A stretch of 29,340 nucleotides of DNA. Source: Clostridia bacterium. GTDB lineage: Bacteria; Bacillota_A; Clostridia; Christensenellales; Aristaeellaceae. The stretch is from NCBI GenBank assembly GCA_017938785.1, contig JAGBAU010000123.1, positions 1-29,340 of the forward strand. The letters are read 5' to 3'. Below are positions 7,369 through 14,553 of this stretch, piece after piece. Below the pieces are notes generated by a model that saw only the letters and a program-made list of their open reading frames with translations, ran no database searches and was not told the origin of the DNA. A program made the position numbers and the translations under genes. How positions within the stretch are numbered: position 1 is the stretch's first letter; every line of letters starts with the position of its first letter.

Positions 7369-8119
7369 AGATGAGGTACAGGCCCTTCAGGGTCAGCAGG
7401 CCGTCCATTACGTCGATCACGTTGCTTTCCCCCTCAACCAGCACTGCCAGGCCGCCGGTGGCAATGACCTTGATGTTGGGCTCGTTCAGCTCCTTCTTCA
7501 TGCGGTCGATCAGGTAATTGATCTGGCCGATATAGCCGTACACGATGCCCGCCTGCATGTTGGTAACGGTATTTCTGCCGATGACGGATTCGGGCTTGGT
7601 CAGTTCGAACCGAGGGAGCTTGGCCGTTCTTTCAGTGAGCACCTCTGCCGCCAGCTTAAGACCCGGACAGATGGCGCCGCCCAGAAACTCACCCTTGGCG
7701 GAAATCACGCCGAAGTTGGTGGCCGTACCGAAATCGATGGTGATGCAGGGCCCGCCGTAGAGTTCGTAGGCCGCAACGGCATTGGCGATGCGGTCGGAAC
7801 CCAGTTCGCGGGGATTTTCGTATTTGATATTGATGCCGGTCTTGATTCCGGGGCTCACGAAGCGGGGCTCCATGCCGAAATAAGTGCGGCACATGTGCTC
7901 GATGGTGAAATTGATCTGGGGCACAACTGAGGAAATCATGATGCCCGTCACCACATCCGCAGAGAGATTGTGGTGGGAAAACAGGTTCATCAGCACCATG
8001 CCGTATTCGTCGGAGGACATATTCCGGTTGGTGGAAAGGCGCCAGTACTGCACCATTTCACGATTGTTGAAGAGACCGGTTTTGATGTTGGTATTGCCGA
8101 CGTCCATGGTAAGAATCAT
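7349..8119 (-). CDS. coaX: Type III pantothenate kinase
   Basis: This 256-residue protein is CoaX, which phosphorylates pantothenate in the first step of coenzyme A synthesis. It has the ASKHA-fold phosphate motifs: DVGNTNIKTGLF at the N-terminus, SDRIANAVAA and TIDFGTATNFGVI in the middle, then GGAICPGLKLAAEVLTERTA and VIATGGLA near the end. Type III enzymes need a monovalent cation and are not feedback-inhibited by CoA. It follows the S-component gene by 18 bases, suggesting that uptake and phosphorylation of the same vitamin are linked. Confidence 0.96.
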   Translation of the reverse strand: MILTMDVGNTNIKTGLFNNREMVQYWRLSTNRNMSSDEYGMVLMNLFSHHNLSADVVTGIMISSVVPQINFTIEHMCRTYFGMEPRFVSPGIKTGINIKYENPRELGSDRIANAVAAYELYGGPCITIDFGTATNFGVISAKGEFLGGAICPGLKLAAEVLTERTAKLPRFELTKPESVIGRNTVTNMQAGIVYGYIGQINYLIDRMKKELNEPNIKVIATGGLAVLVEGESNVIDVMDGLLTLKGLYLIYEKNAV

Positions 8120-8137
8120 ATCGGTATACTCCTTCGC

Positions 8138-8887
8138 TTATTTCTGCTTGTTCAGCTTCCAGAGGGCCATCATCACAGGCGTGGAAATCCACGCGTTGAT
8201 CAGGGCCTCGGCGGTACCCGCAATCAGACCGGTGCCGCCGATGAGCACCAGAACCTTTTCGGAGTCAATGCCCATGATTACATAGAACAGGAGCATCAGT
8301 CCCAGATAGAAAACCGTATTGGTAAGAGAACCAACTGCGGCGGAAACCGCAACCGCTTCCCTGCGCTTACACAAAAGCACATACATACCCGCTGCGGAAG
8401 CCAGTACCAGTGCATCCATATACCACATCATATAAACTCCCTGCCAGACAAACAGCGCAACCATCACGGCAACATAGGCGAGGGCGCCGGCTGCAGCGCG
8501 GCCACGGGTGGCCTTTCCCTCATCGCCGCGCTCTCTGCGGGAGAGCAGCTTGAACACCAGGTGGGTGAATACGGGAATGAGAAGCCTGGGCACGAAGCAC
8601 ATCAGCGCCGCCAGGAAGGGATTGGCCGCCACCAGGGCGCCCGCCAAGGCAGAGGGGGTGCCATAAATGCCGAAGGCGCTCAGCGCGCTGACTGCACCGA
8701 AGCAGAAGCCCAGGGTCAAACCGGTTTTAAGGCCCAGAAACAGCGTGCCGATCACCACAGGAACGCCCAGCAGCGAAATATTGATGAATCCCAGAGGAAT
8801 CATGCCGACAGGCGTCAGGCCCAGCAGCAGGATCAGGGCAATAAAGAGCGCGGTGAGTACAAAGGATCGCATTTGATTGTGGTTCAT
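8138..8887 (-). CDS. ECF transporter S component, possibly for pantothenate
   Basis: This 249-residue integral membrane protein has about six hydrophobic segments, the first two being FVLTALFIALILLLGLTPVG and GFINISLLGVPVVIGTLFLG. That pattern is typical of energy-coupling-factor S components, including the pantothenate-specific PanT type. S components bind a vitamin and dock on a shared EcfAAT module, which is not in this window. The position directly before coaX supports pantothenate as substrate, but this is inference from context. Starts at 8893 and 8887 are both in frame; GGAGGG is about 2 bases from the first and 8 from the second, so 8887 is preferred. Confidence 0.8.
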   Translation of the reverse strand: MNHNQMRSFVLTALFIALILLLGLTPVGMIPLGFINISLLGVPVVIGTLFLGLKTGLTLGFCFGAVSALSAFGIYGTPSALAGALVAANPFLAALMCFVPRLLIPVFTHLVFKLLSRRERGDEGKATRGRAAAGALAYVAVMVALFVWQGVYMMWYMDALVLASAAGMYVLLCKRREAVAVSAAVGSLTNTVFYLGLMLLFYVIMGIDSEKVLVLIGGTGLIAGTAEALINAWISTPVMMALWKLNKQK

Positions 8888-8982
8888 TTTCATTTCCCTC
8901 CATTCAGGTTCCCTGCGGATACCCGATGTCTTCAAAAGATTTTTACCCAGGGTGTTCGGTTCTCATGGATACCGACATTATC

Positions 8983-8991
8983 ATTATAACA
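8983..8991 (-). promoter_or_regulatory. Extended -10 promoter for the S-component/coaX operon
   Basis: On the minus strand TATAAT (8988-8983) is preceded by TGT, making an extended -10. There is no convincing -35 at 16-18 bases. It lies about 96 bases before the S-component start and is the only good candidate for the six-gene operon. Confidence 0.5.
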
Positions 8992-9094
8992 CATTTTCAC
9001 TATATTACCATCCTATTTTGAAAAAAGTAGCGCCATTCCAGCATCTTCTTCCCAAAAAATCCCCGTTGCCCGCAATTTTTTCCGTCCGCACCGG

Positions 9095-9123
9095 TTGACA
9101 CCCGCTGGGAATCGTGCTAAAAT
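9095..9123 (+). promoter_or_regulatory. Sigma-A promoter of the aromatic amino acid operon
   Basis: TTGACA (9095-9100), a 17-base spacer, and TAAAAT (9118-9123) with TG one base upstream of the -10 make a near-consensus sigma-A promoter. Transcription would start near 9130, about 24 bases before the leader peptide and about 208 before aroF. The stretch from about 9000 to 9094, between this and the divergent promoter, shows nothing else. Confidence 0.9.
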
Positions 9124-9153
9124 GCATTCAATCCTAGAAAGGAACAGAGCATC

Positions 9154-9225
9154 ATGCAGCACAGCAACTTCAAGTTTGCATATTCCTTTTACTATTACTT
9201 TTTTACCGTAAACGGTCAGAGGTAA
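9154..9225 (+). CDS. Phe/Tyr-rich leader peptide of the aromatic amino acid operon
   Basis: This 23-codon ORF starts with ATG at 9154, 10 bases after AAAGGA (9138-9143), and ends with TAA at 9223-9225. Its core, NFKFAYSFYYYFF (residues 5-17), holds all 5 Phe and 4 Tyr codons of the peptide; there is no Trp. Nine aromatic residues in twelve (residues 6-17) cannot be chance beside a Phe/Tyr operon. The stop is followed directly by the left strand of an antiterminator (9226-9236), as expected of a transcription attenuator read by the ribosome. The peptide itself is probably degraded. It resembles pheL-type leaders of enterobacteria in logic, not in sequence. Confidence 0.88.
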   Translation: MQHSNFKFAYSFYYYFFTVNGQR

Positions 9226-9320
9226 TGGTAATTGTGCTGCGCAACAATTAGAGTTCTTCCGGTTCCCGCGCCAGAAAGACATTCCGCCACACAGCTACCA
9301 GCCTGTGTGGTATTTTTATT
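9226..9320 (+). promoter_or_regulatory. Transcription attenuator (antiterminator and terminator) controlling the aro operon
   Basis: Three mutually exclusive pairings can be seen. The antiterminator joins 9226-9236 to 9290-9300: 11 positions, with nine Watson-Crick pairs, one G-U and one A-C mismatch. The terminator joins 9287-9296 to 9300-9310 with a bulged C9303 and is followed by TATTTTTATT (9311-9320). A local hairpin at 9229-9250 (nine pairs, bulged A9244) sequesters the left antiterminator strand. Inference: a ribosome stalled at Phe or Tyr codons (9169-9204) leaves 9226-9236 free, so the antiterminator forms and aroF is transcribed; a ribosome reaching the TAA at 9223 covers that strand and the terminator forms. 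Confidence 0.8.
9287..9320 (+). terminator. Attenuator terminator in the aroF leader
   Basis: CCACACAGCT (9287-9296) pairs with AGC and TGTGTGG (9300-9302, 9304-9310) across a bulged C, and the stem is followed by a T-rich tract (9311-9320). It lies between the leader peptide and aroF, 17 bases before the aroF ATG, so it only makes sense as a conditional terminator. Confidence 0.85.
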
Positions 9321-9337
9321 GAAAGAAGGAAAGAAAA

Positions 9338-10345
9338 ATGATCGCAGTATTGAAGCAGAACGCATCCCCGGAACGCACCGAAATGTTGATCTCCTGGCTG
9401 AAGCGCCAGGGTCTGGACGTGCACATCTCCCAGGGTGAATTCAAGATGGTTCTGGGCCTGATCGGCGATACCAGCAAGGTGGATATGGACATGCTGCGTT
9501 CCCTCGATATCGTGGATACCGTCACCCATGTATCCGATCCCTTCAAGGCCGTCAACCGCAAATTCCATCCCGATGACACCATCGTGCAGGTTGCCGACGG
9601 CGTCGCCGTGGGCGGCGGCCACTTTGGCCTGATCGCAGGCCCCTGCAGCGTGGAATGCGAAAGCCAGATTACCTATGTCGCCCAGCGCATCAAAGCGGCA
9701 GGCGCGAACATGCTGCGCGGCGGCTCCTTCAAGCCCCGCACCTCTCCCTACGATTTCCAGGGGCTGGGCGGCGAAGGCATCCGCCTGATGCTGGAGGCCA
9801 AGAAGGAAACCGGCCTTCCCATCGTCACCGAAATCATGGATATCCGCACGCTGCCCCTCTTTGAGGAGGTGGACGTGATCCAGGTGGGCGCCCGCAACAC
9901 CCAGAACTTCGACCTACTCAAGGAGCTGGGCAAGACCCGCAAGCCCATCCTGCTCAAGCGCGGCCTAGCCGGCACCATCAAGGAGCTGCTGATGAGCGCG
10001 GAATACATCATCGCCAACGGCAATGAAAACGTCATCCTGTGCGAGCGCGGCATCCGCACCTACGAAAGCCAGTACACCCGCAACACCCTCGACCTCTCCG
10101 CTGTACCGGTGCTCAAGGAGCTGACCCACCTGCCCGTGGTGGTGGACCCCAGCCATGCAACCGGCAAGGCTTCCCTGGTGGCCCCCATGGCCCTGGCGGC
10201 AGCTGCGGCTGGCGCAGACGGCCTGATGATCGAGGTTCACAACGATCCCATGCACGCCCTCAGCGATGGTGCACAATCCCTCACCCCGGACGCATTCGAT
10301 GATCTGGCAGGCCGCATCCTCAAACTGCGCGAGGTCATCGCATGA
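9338..10345 (+). CDS. aroF: 3-deoxy-7-phosphoheptulonate (DAHP) synthase, type I-beta with N-terminal regulatory-type domain
   Basis: This 335-residue enzyme joins phosphoenolpyruvate and erythrose 4-phosphate, the first step of the shikimate pathway. Residues about 1-70 form a ferredoxin-like N-terminal domain ([20 protein letters not shown]), as in the Thermotoga-type enzyme, where it gives Tyr/Phe feedback inhibition. The catalytic barrel shows [57 protein letters not shown], and [20 protein letters not shown] lies 7 bases before the ATG. It is the first gene after the attenuator and overlaps tyrA by 4 bases. Confidence 0.96.
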   Translation: MIAVLKQNASPERTEMLISWLKRQGLDVHISQGEFKMVLGLIGDTSKVDMDMLRSLDIVDTVTHVSDPFKAVNRKFHPDDTIVQVADGVAVGGGHFGLIAGPCSVECESQITYVAQRIKAAGANMLRGGSFKPRTSPYDFQGLGGEGIRLMLEAKKETGLPIVTEIMDIRTLPLFEEVDVIQVGARNTQNFDLLKELGKTRKPILLKRGLAGTIKELLMSAEYIIANGNENVILCERGIRTYESQYTRNTLDLSAVPVLKELTHLPVVVDPSHATGKASLVAPMALAAAAAGADGLMIEVHNDPMHALSDGAQSLTPDAFDDLAGRILKLREVIA

Positions 10346-11181
10346 TGCGCGTCGGCGTCATCGGCCTGGGCCTGATCGGCGGCTCCATGGCCAAGGCCTA
10401 CAAGCGCGATCCCCGCTGGGAGGTATACGGCGCGAACCGCAGTAAATCCATCGTGGAATTTGCCATGATCGCCCAGGCCATCGACGGCGAGCTCACCGAT
10501 GAAATTCTGCCCACGCTGGACCTTCTGTTTCTGGCGTCCTTCCCCCAGGGCGTGATCGATCAGCTGAAGTCCGTGGCCCCGAAGCTTTCCAAGAACTGCG
10601 TGGTCATCGATCTCTCCGGCATCAAGGAGAAGGTATGTGAGGAATGCTTCCCTATCGCCGAGGAATATGGCTTCACCTTCATCGGCGGCCACCCCATGGC
10701 AGGCACCCACAACTCCGGCTTCAAATACAGCCGTGAGGATATGTTTGATGGTGCGCCTATGGTCATCGTTCCCCCGGTCTTTGATGATATCGAGCTGCTG
10801 GACCACATCCGCATGCTGCTCCAGCCTGCGCGCTTTGGCCGCATCTCCGCCATCACCGCAAAGGAGCACGACAAGCGCATTGCCTTCACCAGTCAGCTGG
10901 CCCATGTGGTTTCCAATGCATACATCAAAAGCCCCACAGCCCGCGCCCATGACGGCTTCTCTGCGGGCAGCTACCGCGACCTTACCCGTGTGGCCTGGCT
11001 CAACCCGGACATGTGGGCGGAGCTTTTCCTGGAAAATCGCGAAGCGCTGCTCTTTGAGGTGGACACCATCATCACCTCCCTTACAAAGTACCGCGACGCC
11101 CTGAACGATAACGACTTCGACACCCTGCGCGCCCTGCTGGACGAGGGCCGCCGGATCAAGGAAGAGGTGGACGGAAAATGA
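10342..11181 (+). CDS. tyrA: Prephenate dehydrogenase
   Basis: This 279-residue enzyme oxidatively decarboxylates prephenate to 4-hydroxyphenylpyruvate, the precursor of tyrosine. The N-terminal Rossmann motif is GVIGLGLIGGSMAKAYK, and the conserved GGHPMAGTHNSGF stretch with the catalytic His follows near residue 115. The C-terminal helical part shows FTSQLAHVVSNAY and GSYRDLTRVAWLNPDMWAELF. The length fits only the catalytic core: no ACT domain is appended, unlike many Firmicutes TyrA proteins, so direct Tyr feedback may be absent. Two ATGs in a row overlap the aroF stop; the stop overlaps aroB (ATGA). Confidence 0.95.
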   Translation: MMRVGVIGLGLIGGSMAKAYKRDPRWEVYGANRSKSIVEFAMIAQAIDGELTDEILPTLDLLFLASFPQGVIDQLKSVAPKLSKNCVVIDLSGIKEKVCEECFPIAEEYGFTFIGGHPMAGTHNSGFKYSREDMFDGAPMVIVPPVFDDIELLDHIRMLLQPARFGRISAITAKEHDKRIAFTSQLAHVVSNAYIKSPTARAHDGFSAGSYRDLTRVAWLNPDMWAELFLENREALLFEVDTIITSLTKYRDALNDNDFDTLRALLDEGRRIKEEVDGK

Positions 11182-12236
11182 AGCGCATCCACGTGACTGC
11201 TTCCAAGGAATACGATGTACTGATTCAGCGCGGACTGCTGGATGAGCTCGGTGAACTGGCCAAGGATGCCGTCAAGGGCCGCAGCTGCATGGTGGTCACC
11301 GATTCTAATGTAGCGCCCCTGCATCTGGGCCGGGCCGTCGCTTCCTTGAAAAACGCGGGCTTCACCGTTTCCACCTTCGCCTTCCCTGCCGGGGAGGGCA
11401 GCAAGAACGGCGAAACCTACCTGACCCTGGTTAACCTGCTGGCGCAGAAGAAGCTCACCCGGGCGGATTTGCTGGTCGCCCTGGGCGGCGGCGTGGTGGG
11501 CGATCTCACCGGCTTCGCCGCAGCCACCTTCCTGCGCGGCATCGCATGCATCCAGATTCCCACCACATTGCTTTCCTGTGTGGATTCCTCGGTGGGCGGC
11601 AAGACCGCCATCGACCTGCCCGCGGGTAAAAACCTGGTGGGCGCGTTCTACCAGCCGAACCTGGTGATCTGCGATCCCGACCTGCTGGATTCCCTTCCTC
11701 CGGCCATCTTCGCCGACGGCTGCGCGGAGGTCATCAAGCACGGCATGCTGGGCAGGAAGCCCCTGCTCAACCACCTACGCGAAAAGCATGCGCGGGAAGA
11801 CCTTGAATACGTCATCGCAGAAAATGTGGATATGAAGCGCAGCGTGGTGGAGGGCGACGAATTCGACACCGGCCGCCGCCAGCTTCTGAACCTGGGCCAC
11901 ACCTTCGCCCATTCCATCGAGGCCCTGAGCCACTACCAGATTCCCCACGGCAGCGCCGTCGCCATGGGCATGCGGCTGATCACCAACGCCGCCATCCGCA
12001 AGGGCTTCTGCCCGGCGGAGGTTCTTCCTGTGCTGGAAGAGCTGCTGGTCAAGCACGACCTGCCCCTCCACTGCCCCTACGGTGCGGAGGAATTGGCAGA
12101 GGTTGCACTGCTGGACAAAAAGCGCTCCGGCAGCACCCTGACCCTGGCCGTGCCCTGCGGTCTGGGCGAGACGAAGCTTCACAAGATCGATGTATCTGAA
12201 CTGATCGACTGGGCAAAGGCAGGTCTGGAAGCATGA
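11178..12236 (+). CDS. aroB: 3-dehydroquinate synthase
   Basis: This 352-residue enzyme makes 3-dehydroquinate from DAHP with NAD+ and a metal ion, the second shikimate step. Diagnostic stretches are ALGGGVVGDLTGFAAATFLRG (NAD binding), PTTLLSCVDSSVGGKTAIDL, GKNLVGAFYQP, ADGCAEVIKHG, and the metal-site LNLGHTFAHSIE with its histidines. Length is normal for AroB. It overlaps tyrA and aroA by 4 bases each (ATGA), so translation is coupled in both directions. Confidence 0.97.
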   Translation: MKRIHVTASKEYDVLIQRGLLDELGELAKDAVKGRSCMVVTDSNVAPLHLGRAVASLKNAGFTVSTFAFPAGEGSKNGETYLTLVNLLAQKKLTRADLLVALGGGVVGDLTGFAAATFLRGIACIQIPTTLLSCVDSSVGGKTAIDLPAGKNLVGAFYQPNLVICDPDLLDSLPPAIFADGCAEVIKHGMLGRKPLLNHLREKHAREDLEYVIAENVDMKRSVVEGDEFDTGRRQLLNLGHTFAHSIEALSHYQIPHGSAVAMGMRLITNAAIRKGFCPAEVLPVLEELLVKHDLPLHCPYGAEELAEVALLDKKRSGSTLTLAVPCGLGETKLHKIDVSELIDWAKAGLEA

Positions 12237-13459
12237 TCGCCCGCATCACGCCCGCAAAGCTGACGGGCAGCATCGCCGCCATTCCCTCCAAATCCGAAGC
12301 CCATCGATCGCTCATCTGCGCCGCCCTGTCCGATGCGCCAACGCTTTTGTACATGGGGCCCGGCTCCGAGGACATTGACGCCACCATCCGCTGCCTGAAC
12401 GCCTTCGGCGCAAACATCCGCAGGGAGGGCGAAAACGTCCGGGTGGAACCCATACGTAAGCTTCCGGCAAGCTGCGAAGCGGACTGCGGCGAAAGCGGCA
12501 GCACCCTGCGCTTCCTGCTCCCCATGGCGGGTGCGCTGGGCATCGACGCCCGCTTCCGGATGCATGGACGCCTGCCCGAACGCCCCATCTTCCCGCTGGA
12601 CCGGGAACTGACCCGGGGCGGCTGCGAATTGACACGCCCGGAGAAGGACGTTCTGCGCATCAGCGGCAGGCTCCTGCCCGGCGCGTATGAGCTCCCCGGC
12701 AATGTATCCAGCCAGTACATTTCGGGCATGCTCTTCGCCCTGACCCTTTTGAATGAAGAAAGCACCCTGGCGGTGACCGGTAAAACGGAATCCGCAGCTT
12801 ACATCGAAATGACCCTCCAGTCCATGGCCGCCTTCGGCGCGCAGCCCCGGAAGACGGATTCCGGCTTCGCTGTTCCCGGCCTCGGACACTACGCCTCCCC
12901 CGGCAGCGCGCGCATCGGCGGCGACTGGTCCAACGCAGCTTTCTGGTTCTGCGCAGACGCCATCGACGGCTGCTCTGTTCAGGTTACGGGCCTGAACGGG
13001 GATTCCGCCCAGGGGGACAAGCGCATTGCAGAGGAGGTTCAGAAGCTCCGCAGTGCAGCCGGAACCGCCGTCATTGATGCAGCGGACATCCCGGACCTGA
13101 TTCCCACCCTGGCTGCCTGCGCATGTGCGCGGCAGCAGAATGCGGAGGTGGTCAATGCAGGCCGCCTGCGCATCAAGGAATCTGACCGCCTGGTGGCCAT
13201 CGCCCGCACGCTGAACGCGCTGGGCGGCAGCATAACCGAAACCGAAGATGGCCTAATCATCAACGGTTCTCATCCCCTGCGCGGCGGCGAAGTGGATTCC
13301 TTCGGCGATCACCGCATCGCCATGATGGCCGCCGTGGCGTCCATCGGATGCACGGAAGAAGTGGTCATCCACGGCGCGGAGGCAGTCAACAAATCCTACC
13401 CCGGCTTCTGGCGGGATTTTGCATCCCTCGGCGGCCGTGTACAGCTTGAGGAGGTCTGA
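12233..13459 (+). CDS. aroA: 5-enolpyruvylshikimate-3-phosphate synthase
   Basis: This 408-residue enzyme adds enolpyruvate to shikimate 3-phosphate, the sixth shikimate step. Seen motifs are IPSKSEAHRSLI near residue 20, CGESGSTLRFLLPMA (phosphoenolpyruvate-binding loop), RLPERPIFPL, NVSSQYISGMLFAL, GDWSNAAFWF, LRIKESDRLVAIARTLNALGG, and DHRIAMMAAVA. The SGSTLRFL form of the loop is common in Clostridia and differs from the enterobacterial NAGTAMRPL form. It is slightly short for the family (about 425-430) but has all motifs. It overlaps aroB by 4 bases and ends one base before the aroC ATG. Confidence 0.96.
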   Translation: MIARITPAKLTGSIAAIPSKSEAHRSLICAALSDAPTLLYMGPGSEDIDATIRCLNAFGANIRREGENVRVEPIRKLPASCEADCGESGSTLRFLLPMAGALGIDARFRMHGRLPERPIFPLDRELTRGGCELTRPEKDVLRISGRLLPGAYELPGNVSSQYISGMLFALTLLNEESTLAVTGKTESAAYIEMTLQSMAAFGAQPRKTDSGFAVPGLGHYASPGSARIGGDWSNAAFWFCADAIDGCSVQVTGLNGDSAQGDKRIAEEVQKLRSAAGTAVIDAADIPDLIPTLAACACARQQNAEVVNAGRLRIKESDRLVAIARTLNALGGSITETEDGLIINGSHPLRGGEVDSFGDHRIAMMAAVASIGCTEEVVIHGAEAVNKSYPGFWRDFASLGGRVQLEEV

Positions 13460-13460
13460 T

Positions 13461-14543
13461 ATGAGCAGTACTTTTGATGGAAATATCCGGATCTCCATAT
13501 TCGGCCAGAGCCATTCCGGCGGCATCGGCTGCGTGATCGACGGCCTGCCCTCCGGCGAGAAGATCGACATGGAAAAACTCCAGGCCTTCCTCTCCCGCCG
13601 GGCTCCGGGCAAGAACACCTGGTCCACTCCCCGCAAGGAAGCGGACGCACCGGAAATCCTGTCCGGCCTGGTGGATGGCATGACCTGTGGCGCACCGCTC
13701 TGCGCCGTCATCCGCAACACCAACACCCGTTCCCAGGATTATTCCGAGCTGCGGGATATTCCCCGTCCCGGGCATGCGGACTACACCGCTCACATCCGCT
13801 ACGGCGGATACCAGGATGTGGCCGGCGGCGGACATTTCTCCGGCAGGCTCACCGCGCCGCTGTGCATCGCAGGCGGCATCTGCAAGCAGATACTGGAGAG
13901 GCGCGGTATCACCATTGGCGCGCATATCCTGCGCATACAGAACGAAACCGACCTCCCCTTTGATCCCGTGAATCTCATTCAGGATGAACTGCTCGCCCCC
14001 GGCGGCAAGGAGTTCCCTGTGATCGATGACGGCGCAGGCATGCGCATGCAGGCCGCCGTGCAGGCTGCCCGCGAGGCCTGCGATTCCGTGGGCGGCGTGA
14101 TTGAATGCGCAGCCGCCGGTATGCCCGCAGGCGTGGGCGATCCCATGTTTGACGGCATGGAGAACCGCATCGCCCGCATCGTATTCGCCATACCCGCGGT
14201 GAAGGGCATCGAATTCGGCGCAGGCTTTGAGGTTGCCCGCATGACCGGCAGCCAAAACAACGATCCCTTCCGCATGGACGGCGGCCGGGTATGCACCAGC
14301 ACCAACAATGCCGGCGGCATCCTGGGCGGCATCACCAATGGCATGCCCGTAATCTTCCGGGCCGCCATCAAGCCCACGCCCTCCATCGCACAGGAGCAGG
14401 ACAGCATCTCCCTCTCCCGCAAGGAAAACACCATTCTCGCCGTGCGGGGCCGCCACGACCCCTGCATCGTTCCCCGGGCCGTTCCCGTGATGGAAGCGGC
14501 CATGGCCATTGCATTGACCGACGCAATTCTCGAAAAAGGATAA
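13461..14543 (+). CDS. aroC: Chorismate synthase
   Basis: This 360-residue FMN-dependent enzyme makes chorismate from EPSP, the last common step. Signature stretches are GQSHSGGIGCVIDGLP, RRAPGKNTWSTPRKEADAPEI, RPGHADYTAHIRYGG, GGGHFSGRLTAPLCIAGG, NNAGGILGGITNG, and the C-terminal RHDPCIVPRAVPVMEAAMA. The start at 13461 is taken because GAGGAGG (about 13449-13455) is just upstream and the family begins a few residues before FGQSHG; a longer in-frame ATG at 13419 lies inside aroA. The second SHS replaces the usual SHG, a mild change. Confidence 0.96.
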   Translation: MSSTFDGNIRISIFGQSHSGGIGCVIDGLPSGEKIDMEKLQAFLSRRAPGKNTWSTPRKEADAPEILSGLVDGMTCGAPLCAVIRNTNTRSQDYSELRDIPRPGHADYTAHIRYGGYQDVAGGGHFSGRLTAPLCIAGGICKQILERRGITIGAHILRIQNETDLPFDPVNLIQDELLAPGGKEFPVIDDGAGMRMQAAVQAAREACDSVGGVIECAAAGMPAGVGDPMFDGMENRIARIVFAIPAVKGIEFGAGFEVARMTGSQNNDPFRMDGGRVCTSTNNAGGILGGITNGMPVIFRAAIKPTPSIAQEQDSISLSRKENTILAVRGRHDPCIVPRAVPVMEAAMAIALTDAILEKG

Positions 14544-14553
14544 GGTGATACAA

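Noticed and set aside
9130..9337. A T-box riboswitch in the aroF leader
   Set aside because: No AGGGUGGNACCGCG-like T-box sequence or specifier-loop stem is present. The translated aromatic-rich ORF and antiterminator explain the region better.
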